Below, piece after piece: positions 7,838-11,641 of a stretch of DNA of 11,641 nt. The DNA is from Vulcanimicrobiota bacterium (GTDB lineage Bacteria; Vulcanimicrobiota; Vulcanimicrobiia; Vulcanimicrobiales; Vulcanimicrobiaceae): the NCBI GenBank assembly GCA_019233415.1, contig JAFAMK010000363.1, positions 1 through 11,641 on the forward strand, given 5' to 3'. The notes below the pieces were generated by a model, which did not search any database, was not told the DNA's origin, and saw only the letters and a list, made by a program, of their open reading frames with translations. The position numbers and the translations under genes are program-made. Positions within the stretch are counted from its first letter, which is position 1, and each line of letters begins with the position of its first letter.

Positions 7838-9477
7838 GCGGCGCGCTCGACCCGATCACCGCCGAACTGATCGCCTCGGCGCTCGTGTATGCCAGCGAGG
7901 AGATGGGGATCGCGGTGCGCGACGCCGCCTACTCGCCGAACATCAAGGAGCGGCTCGACCACTCGTGCGCGCTGTTCGACGCGCGCGGGCGGCTCGTCGC
8001 GCAGGCCGAGCACATCCCCGTGCACCTCGGCTCGCTGCCGTGGGGCCTGCGCCGCACGCTGGCATGGCTCGACGAGCGCGGGCGCGCGCTCGCGCCCGGC
8101 GCGATGGTCGTCGTCAACGACCCATACCTCGCCGGCACGCACCTCAACGACGTCACGGTGATCCGCGCGATCCACCACGGTGGCCGGCTCGTCGGCTACG
8201 CGGCGAACAAGGCGCACCACACCGACGTCGGCGGCTCCGTCCCCGGCTCGATGCCGCCCGACGCGCGCGACCTGTTCGCGGAAGGCGCGGTGCTCACGCC
8301 GCTTCCGCTCGTGCGCGACGATGCGGTCGTCGACGACACCGTCGAGCTGCTGCGCGCGAACTCGCGCACACCCGACGCGCGCGCCGGCGACCTGCGCGCG
8401 CAGATCGCCGGCAACTACGTCGGCGAGCGGCGCTTCCTGGAGCTGGTCGAGCGTTACGGGATCACGGTCGTCGAGGCCGCGCTCGACAAAGCGCTGGCCG
8501 ACGGTGAACGCCGCACGCGCGCCGCGCTGCGCGCGCTTCCGGACGGCGTCGTCGAGCACGAGGACGTGCTCGAAGACGAGCGCGGCGAACCGACGATCGT
8601 CCTGCGCGTGCGGCTCGAGAAGCGCGGCGACGCGCTCGCGCTCGACTACACGGGAACCTCGCCGCAGCGCGCGATGCCGCTCAATGCCGTCTACGGCGTG
8701 ACGCTCTCCGGCGTCTACTACGCGGTGCGCGCGGTGACCGATCCGCGCATTCCGATGAACGACGGCTCGTTCGCGCCGATCGCCGTGCACGTGCCCGAAG
8801 GAACGCTGCTCAACCCCCGCCGGCCGGCGCCGGTCAGCGCGGGGAACGTCGAGACGTCGATGCGCAACGCCGACCTCGTTCTCGGCGCGCTCGCGCAGCT
8901 CGCACCGGGGCGCGTTCCCGCGCAGAGCGGCGGCTCGATGAACAACGTGATGATCGGCGGCCTCGACGGCGCGGGCCGCACCTGGGTGTTCTACGAGACG
9001 AACGGCTGCGGCATGGGCGCGCGGCCGGACGCCGACGGTATCGACGGCATCCACGTGCACATGACCAACACGTTGAACACCCCGATCGAGGCGATCGAAC
9101 GGCAGCTGCCGCTCTTCGTCACGGCATACGAGTTCGCGGAGACGAGCGCGGGCGACGGCACGTTCCGCGGCGGATCAGGGCTCGTGCGCGCGTTCGCGCT
9201 GCGCGATGGGAGCGCGACCGCATCGCTGCTCGCCGAGCGCCACACCGTCCGCCCGAAGGGCACTGCAGGCGGGAAGGACGGCGAGCCGGGCGCACACGTC
9301 CTCGTGCGGCGCGGCGGCGAGGTCACCGAGCTGCCGGCGAAGACCAGCGTCGCGCTGGAGCCCGGCGACGCGATCATCGTGCGAAGCGCCGGCGGCGGTG
9401 GCTACGGCGACCCCGCGGCCCGCGATTCGGCCGCCCGCGCCCGCGACCACGCCAACGGAATCGAACCGGCGCCGTAG
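7834..9477 (+). CDS. hyuB: HyuB-type subunit: hydantoinase B / 5-oxoprolinase C-terminal family
   Basis: Catalytic partner of HyuA; the two are fused in eukaryotic 5-oxoprolinase and separate in most bacteria. It has 547 residues, within the family range. Signatures: DPITAELIASAL at the N-terminus; RDAAYSPNIKERLDHSCALFD; NDPYLAGTHLNDVTVI (from 95); AHHTDVGGSVPGSMP (from 127, whose His and Asp are the family's likely metal ligands); ANSRTPDARAGDLRAQIAGN; SAGNVETS; GGSMNNVMIGG; and the C-terminal GGGGYGDP. GTG 7834 is supported by GGAG (7822-7825) 8 bases upstream and by the exact 4-base overlap with the hyuA stop. The frame is open further upstream, but that part lies inside hyuA. No stop or frameshift interrupts it. 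After its TAG there is no clear terminator before the palindrome at 9532. Confidence 0.9.
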   Translation: MSGALDPITAELIASALVYASEEMGIAVRDAAYSPNIKERLDHSCALFDARGRLVAQAEHIPVHLGSLPWGLRRTLAWLDERGRALAPGAMVVVNDPYLAGTHLNDVTVIRAIHHGGRLVGYAANKAHHTDVGGSVPGSMPPDARDLFAEGAVLTPLPLVRDDAVVDDTVELLRANSRTPDARAGDLRAQIAGNYVGERRFLELVERYGITVVEAALDKALADGERRTRAALRALPDGVVEHEDVLEDERGEPTIVLRVRLEKRGDALALDYTGTSPQRAMPLNAVYGVTLSGVYYAVRAVTDPRIPMNDGSFAPIAVHVPEGTLLNPRRPAPVSAGNVETSMRNADLVLGALAQLAPGRVPAQSGGSMNNVMIGGLDGAGRTWVFYETNGCGMGARPDADGIDGIHVHMTNTLNTPIEAIERQLPLFVTAYEFAETSAGDGTFRGGSGLVRAFALRDGSATASLLAERHTVRPKGTAGGKDGEPGAHVLVRRGGEVTELPAKTSVALEPGDAIIVRSAGGGGYGDPAARDSAARARDHANGIEPAP

Positions 9478-9531
9478 CGGAACGATTACAATACCTCTAC
9501 TAGCAGCCGTACACGGACCCGTCCATGAGCT

Positions 9532-9567
9532 GTCATTGTATAACCCAGCCCGCTGGGTTATACTGAC
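9532..9567. promoter_or_regulatory. Long palindrome overlapping a candidate promoter, just before the DUF4160 gene
   Basis: A 12-bp perfect inverted repeat, GTATAACCCAGC (9538-9549) and GCTGGGTTATAC (9552-9563), is separated by two bases. It is extended by GTCA (9532-9535) and TGAC (9564-9567) across two extra T's on the left. It ends one base before the ATG at 9569. The arms contain possible -10 hexamers TATAAC (9539-9544) and TATACT (9559-9564). The latter has a weak TTGTAT -35 at 17-bp spacing, which would give a leaderless or near-leaderless transcript. The two-base centre suits a dimeric repressor site better than an RNA terminator, and no T-run follows. The symmetry is seen directly; autoregulation by the downstream pair is inference. 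Confidence 0.75.
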
Positions 9568-9568
9568 G

Positions 9569-9802
9569 ATGCCCTCGATCGTCGTCGAAGGCTTCACGAT
9601 CCGAGTCTACACCGACGACCACGAGCCGGCACACGTCCACGTCTTTCGTGACGGAGCTGAGCTTCGCGTCTACCTGCACAGCTCTCGCCCGGTGGAGAGC
9701 CTCGGCGGCCAAATGAAGGCGTCCGACCGCCATCGTGCGATCGAGCTTGTCGCCGAGCACCGTGGGCAACTCCTAGCGATGTGGCGGAGGTACCACCGAT
9801 GA
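9569..9802 (+). CDS. DUF4160 family small protein (first gene of DUF4160-DUF2442 pair)
   Basis: A 77-residue protein beginning MPSIVVEGFTIRVYTDDHEP and continuing AHVHVF (the DHxPxHVHV block, residues 17-25). It then has ELRVYLHSSRPV and ends in a helical part finishing LLAMWRRYHR. This matches the DUF4160 pattern that I know: MPTI start, PPHVHV block, 'LL..W..Y' end. Its function is not established; the conserved His residues could bind metal or be catalytic. It is almost always followed by a DUF2442 gene, and the tiny overlapping layout looks like a toxin-antitoxin module, though which partner would be toxic is unknown. ATG 9569 has no Shine-Dalgarno and directly follows the palindrome, so initiation may be leaderless. 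Its bases are visibly less GC-extreme than the genes before it, which hints at acquisition by transfer. Confidence 0.85.
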   Translation: MPSIVVEGFTIRVYTDDHEPAHVHVFRDGAELRVYLHSSRPVESLGGQMKASDRHRAIELVAEHRGQLLAMWRRYHR

Positions 9803-10191
9803 TGAAGACCCTGCGAGCTTCTAGCGTTGCCATCACCCTGGGCGAGCAGCCGCGCCTCGTGCTGCGCTTGGCGGCGGCCGGCGCCGAAGTGTCCTTCCCG
9901 GTGGCGCGAATCGACAGCTTCCGTCGTCGCGTTGCGCCGCGGCGCGCGCTGGCCGGCCGCACGGCGGCCCTGGCGAACGTCGTGGCCGCGGACGGCGGGA
10001 GCACGATCGAATGGCCGGACCTCGACGTCAGCTTTTCCGTCGCCGAGATGCTGCCGGAGTATCTCGGCCTGAGCGCCGTCGTCCGGTCCGCGTCCGCACG
10101 GAAGGCCGCGAGGACGAAGACGCCGGCCCGTGCGCGCGCGTCGCGCGAGAACGGCAAGCTCGGCGGCCGTCCGCGAAAGAAGGCAGCCTGA
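9799..10191 (+). CDS. DUF2442 family protein with basic C-terminal tail
   Basis: A 130-residue protein. An N-terminal beta-rich part (4-45) is followed by GGSTIEWPDLDVSFSVAEML (67-84), the DUF2442 'I.WP.LD.D.SV..L' signature. A long Arg/Lys/Ala-rich tail ends in NGKLGGRPRKKAA (118-130); its GRPRK core resembles an AT-hook and suggests nucleic-acid binding. The start ATG 9799 overlaps the DUF4160 stop (ATGA) and has GGAGG (9786-9790) 8 bases upstream; the next codon is also ATG. Tight coupling to DUF4160 implies a shared function or complex. If the pair behaves like a toxin-antitoxin module, this basic-tailed protein is the better candidate to bind the upstream palindrome. That is inference, since the family has no firmly assigned role. 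Confidence 0.82.
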   Translation: MMKTLRASSVAITLGEQPRLVLRLAAAGAEVSFPVARIDSFRRRVAPRRALAGRTAALANVVAADGGSTIEWPDLDVSFSVAEMLPEYLGLSAVVRSASARKAARTKTPARARASRENGKLGGRPRKKAA

Positions 10192-10288
10192 ACAGCCAAC
10201 CACGCTAGCACCGGCTAGACCGGCCGCGCGATGCGCGAGCAATGTGCGAAACGACCGGCTGCGCCACGGCTGTTAGGCTAAGTGCGTC

Positions 10289-11233
10289 ATGTCTACCAAT
10301 CAGAAAATGGGGGCGACCGAGTGGGTGCTCCTCGTCGTCCTTGCCGTCGTCTGGGGCGGCGCGTTCCTGTTCTACAAGCTGCTCGACGAGGCGGGCGTTC
10401 CGCCGTTCACGATCGTGCTCGGCCGCGTCGGCGTCGCCGCGCTTGCGCTGATTCCGGTCGTGCTGCTGCTGCGCCGGCCGCTGCCGCGCAAGCCCGTCGT
10501 GTGGGGCGCGTTCCTCGCGTTGGGGCTGCTCAACAACCTCATCCCGTTCAGCCTCATCATCCTCGGCGAGAAGCAGATCGACAGTGGGCTCGCCTCGATT
10601 TTCAACGCGACGACGCCGATCTTCACGGCGCTGATCGCGCACGCGTTCACGCGCGCGGAGAAGCTCACGCCGGGGAAGATCGCCGGGGTCGTCCTCGGGC
10701 TCATCGGCGTCGTGCTGCTGATGGGGCCGAGCGCGCTGCACGGAATCAACCCGACCAGCACGGCACAACTCGCCTGCGTCGCGGCGGCGGTCGTCTACGG
10801 CGTCGCGATCGTCTTCGCGCGCCGGTTCCGCACCTGGGGCGTCGACCCGCTCGTCATCGCCACCGGCCAGCTCGTCGGCTCGACGCTGATCGCGCTCTCG
10901 CTCGTGCTGCTCGTCGAACACCCGTGGCCGTTCCCACACCTCGCCGCGACGGCGTGGTGGGCCTGGATCGGGCTCGCGCTGCCGAGCACGGCGTTCGCCT
11001 TCGTCCTGTACTTCCGCATCCTGGCGACGGCCGGCGCGACGAACGCCGCCTCGGTGACTTTCCTCGTGCCGATCGGCGCGATTCTGCTCGGCTGGTTCGT
11101 CCTAGGCGAGCACCTCGCCCCGACGACCCTCGCCGGCATGGCAGTCATCTTCGCCGGTCTGCTCCTCCTCGACGGCCGCATCCTCACGGCGCTGACCGCG
11201 CGCACCGGCCGCCCTTCGACAAGCTCAGGATGA
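10289..11233 (+). CDS. DMT superfamily transporter, EamA family
   Basis: Inner-membrane permease of the drug/metabolite transporter superfamily, 314 residues with about ten hydrophobic helices in two EamA repeats (about 10-147 and 157-298). Family marks include VVWGGAFLFYK near the N-terminus, GLLNNLIPFSLIILGEK, LASIFNATTPIFTALIAH in the first repeat, and ASVTFLVPIGAILLGWFVLGE with ..AGMAVIFAGLLLL in the second. The substrate is unknown (metabolite efflux is usual). ATG 10289 is taken as start; there is no good Shine-Dalgarno, and ATG 10307 (Met7) is an alternative. The last seven residues, RPSTSSG, and the stop are encoded by the left arm of the inverted repeat at 11210-11283, so the native C-terminus was probably replaced or trimmed. 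The 97 bases before the gene hold no convincing promoter. Confidence 0.92.
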   Translation: MSTNQKMGATEWVLLVVLAVVWGGAFLFYKLLDEAGVPPFTIVLGRVGVAALALIPVVLLLRRPLPRKPVVWGAFLALGLLNNLIPFSLIILGEKQIDSGLASIFNATTPIFTALIAHAFTRAEKLTPGKIAGVVLGLIGVVLLMGPSALHGINPTSTAQLACVAAAVVYGVAIVFARRFRTWGVDPLVIATGQLVGSTLIALSLVLLVEHPWPFPHLAATAWWAWIGLALPSTAFAFVLYFRILATAGATNAASVTFLVPIGAILLGWFVLGEHLAPTTLAGMAVIFAGLLLLDGRILTALTARTGRPSTSSG

Positions 11234-11283
11234 CGGGGGGCCAACCCGCCCTCCCCCCGTCATCCTGAGTCTGTCGAAGGGCG
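11210..11283. repeat. Long inverted repeat (REP-like 'CTTCGACAAGCTCAGGATGA' family)
   Basis: Two 31-base arms, 11210-11240 and 11253-11283, are complementary except for one G-T wobble (11223/11270) and one A-C mismatch (11222/11271). They flank a 12-base loop. Each arm ends at the loop side in a run of six G or six C. The arm core (CTTCGACAAGCTCAGGATGA and its complement) is a repeat I recognise as dispersed in intergenic regions of many high-GC bacterial genomes, often leaving peptide tails such as PSTSSG or RPFDKLR. Here the left arm supplies the end of the transporter gene. As RNA it would form a very stable hairpin between the transporter and the next gene. It could block 3'-end decay or transcription, although no T-run follows. 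Confidence 0.93.
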
Positions 11284-11339
11284 TCGACCGAAACCCGGAA
11301 GATGCGCGGGCGTACGTCGGGCATAGGCGTCGCGGCCTC

Positions 11340-11368
11340 TTGACTGACTCTTAAATTCATAGTAGAGT
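11340..11368 (+). promoter_or_regulatory. Sigma70-type promoter for the secreted-protein gene
   Basis: -35 TTGACT (11340-11345, five of six matches to TTGACA) and -10 TAGAGT (11363-11368, four of six matches to TATAAT) are separated by exactly 17 bases. The stretch is AT-rich in an otherwise very GC-rich window. The predicted transcription start is near 11375, giving a leader of about 46 bases before GTG 11421. One copy of an 11-base direct repeat fills the spacer. This is the best-matching promoter in the window; activity is predicted from sequence only. Confidence 0.62.
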
Positions 11369-11397
11369 GGCCCCGTCACCGAATTATTAAATTCATA
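11351..11397. repeat. Direct repeat TTAAATTCATA, candidate duplicated operator
   Basis: TTAAATTCATA occurs at 11351-11361 and again at 11387-11397, 36 bases apart start to start. The first copy lies between the -35 and -10 boxes and the second just downstream of the predicted start. Copy two also sits in a small inverted repeat, GAATT (11381-11385) and AATTC (11390-11394). Such AT-rich identical 11-mers are unlikely by chance in this base composition. Binding at these positions would be expected to repress the promoter; the regulator is unknown. Confidence 0.7.
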
Positions 11398-11420
11398 AGA
11401 CTCGAATGAGGGGAGCCCAC

Positions 11421-11641
11421 GTGAAAACGGCGATCGGTTGGCGGAAGCTCGGGAGCGTTGCGGCGCTGGCGCTAGCGTTCGCCGCCTCCGGGAGCGCGGC
11501 GTCGGCGGAGACGACCGCACCCGGCGCGGTGCTGGCGGTGCCGGCACTGGACCCGCCGACCCTCGACCCGAAGGCCGACATCGCGACTTGGAAGGACGCC
11601 GCCAGCGTCACGCTGCCGTGGGATGTTCAGGACAAGCGGGC
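11421..11641 (+). CDS. Secreted protein, N-terminal part (possibly CBM9-like), runs off the window
   Basis: An open frame from GTG 11421 to the window edge (73 complete codons), preceded by a strong Shine-Dalgarno GAGGGGAG (11408-11415) 5 bases upstream. The protein begins with a Sec signal peptide: Lys2, Arg8-Lys9, hydrophobic GSVAALALAFAAS, and SAASA with likely cleavage after Ala29. The mature start continues VLAVPALDPPTLDPKADIAT, then WKDAASVTLPWDVQDKR. The 'lD..ad.a.Wk.A..vtL.wd' pattern resembles the opening of CBM9-like secreted beta-sandwich domains (usually 'IDG..D..W..A'), but too little is present to be sure. The gene is separated from the transporter by the inverted repeat and has its own promoter with a duplicated AT-rich site, so it is probably regulated independently. 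Confidence 0.75.
   Translation, partial: MKTAIGWRKLGSVAALALAFAASGSAASAETTAPGAVLAVPALDPPTLDPKADIATWKDAASVTLPWDVQDKR

Noticed and set aside
7768..9060. Minus-strand open frame of 430 codons opposite hyuB
   Set aside because: Shadow of hyuB: Val/Asp/Arg-rich with no motif or ribosome-binding site.
9538..9563. Palindrome as rho-independent terminator of hyuB
   Set aside because: A two-base centre is poor for an RNA loop and no T-run follows on either strand; its position against the DUF4160 start fits an operator better.
10200..10280. tRNA-like look of the reverse strand between DUF2442 and the transporter (GTGGCGCAGCCGGT run)
   Set aside because: No matching acceptor stem, anticodon arm or T-arm (GGTTCRA) can be laid out, so it is not a tRNA gene.
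1..11641. CRISPR array, rRNA, integrase or transposase genes
   Set aside because: No regularly spaced repeats, no rRNA-like sequence and no recombinase-type protein were seen.

Overview
The window is high-GC bacterial DNA (roughly two thirds or more G+C by eye) with tightly packed genes and several 4-base GTGA/ATGA gene overlaps. No gene pins down the taxon. GTG starts, family-5 binding proteins, HyuAB and a dispersed 'CTTCGACAAGCTCAGGATGA'-type repeat would suit a high-GC environmental lineage such as Eremiobacterota/Vulcanimicrobiota, Chloroflexota or some Proteobacteria, but that is a weak inference.

Layout. The left edge holds most of prs (ribose-phosphate pyrophosphokinase, minus strand, C-terminus cut by the window). 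About 100 bases separate it from the divergent uvrB (excinuclease subunit B). From uvrB onward everything reads on the plus strand. uvrB overlaps by 4 bases a family-5 extracellular solute-binding lipoprotein gene that has no permease or ATPase genes beside it. After a 79-base leader with three consecutive small stem-loops, the last of which covers the ribosome-binding site, come a predicted NHL-type beta-propeller protein and, coupled to it, hyuA and hyuB. These two encode the subunits of a hydantoinase/5-oxoprolinase/carboxylase-type ATP-dependent enzyme. An attractive but unproven reading is uptake or sensing of a peptide-like or cyclic-amide compound (binding protein) followed by ATP-dependent turnover of it (HyuAB).

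Downstream, a near-perfect palindrome sits one base before a two-gene cassette, DUF4160 plus DUF2442. This pair is often found together and has a toxin-antitoxin-like arrangement (tiny genes, 4-base overlap, basic tail on the second protein). Next is a DMT/EamA-family membrane transporter whose last seven codons and stop codon are supplied by a long inverted repeat at 11210-11283.

The right edge has a strong-looking promoter with an AT-rich 11-base direct repeat, one copy in the -35/-10 spacer and one just past the predicted transcription start. It drives the beginning of a secreted protein that runs off the window. The points most worth checking are the palindrome-controlled DUF4160/DUF2442 cassette, the repeat that forms the end of the transporter gene, the hairpin leader of the propeller gene, and the duplicated putative operator at the right edge.
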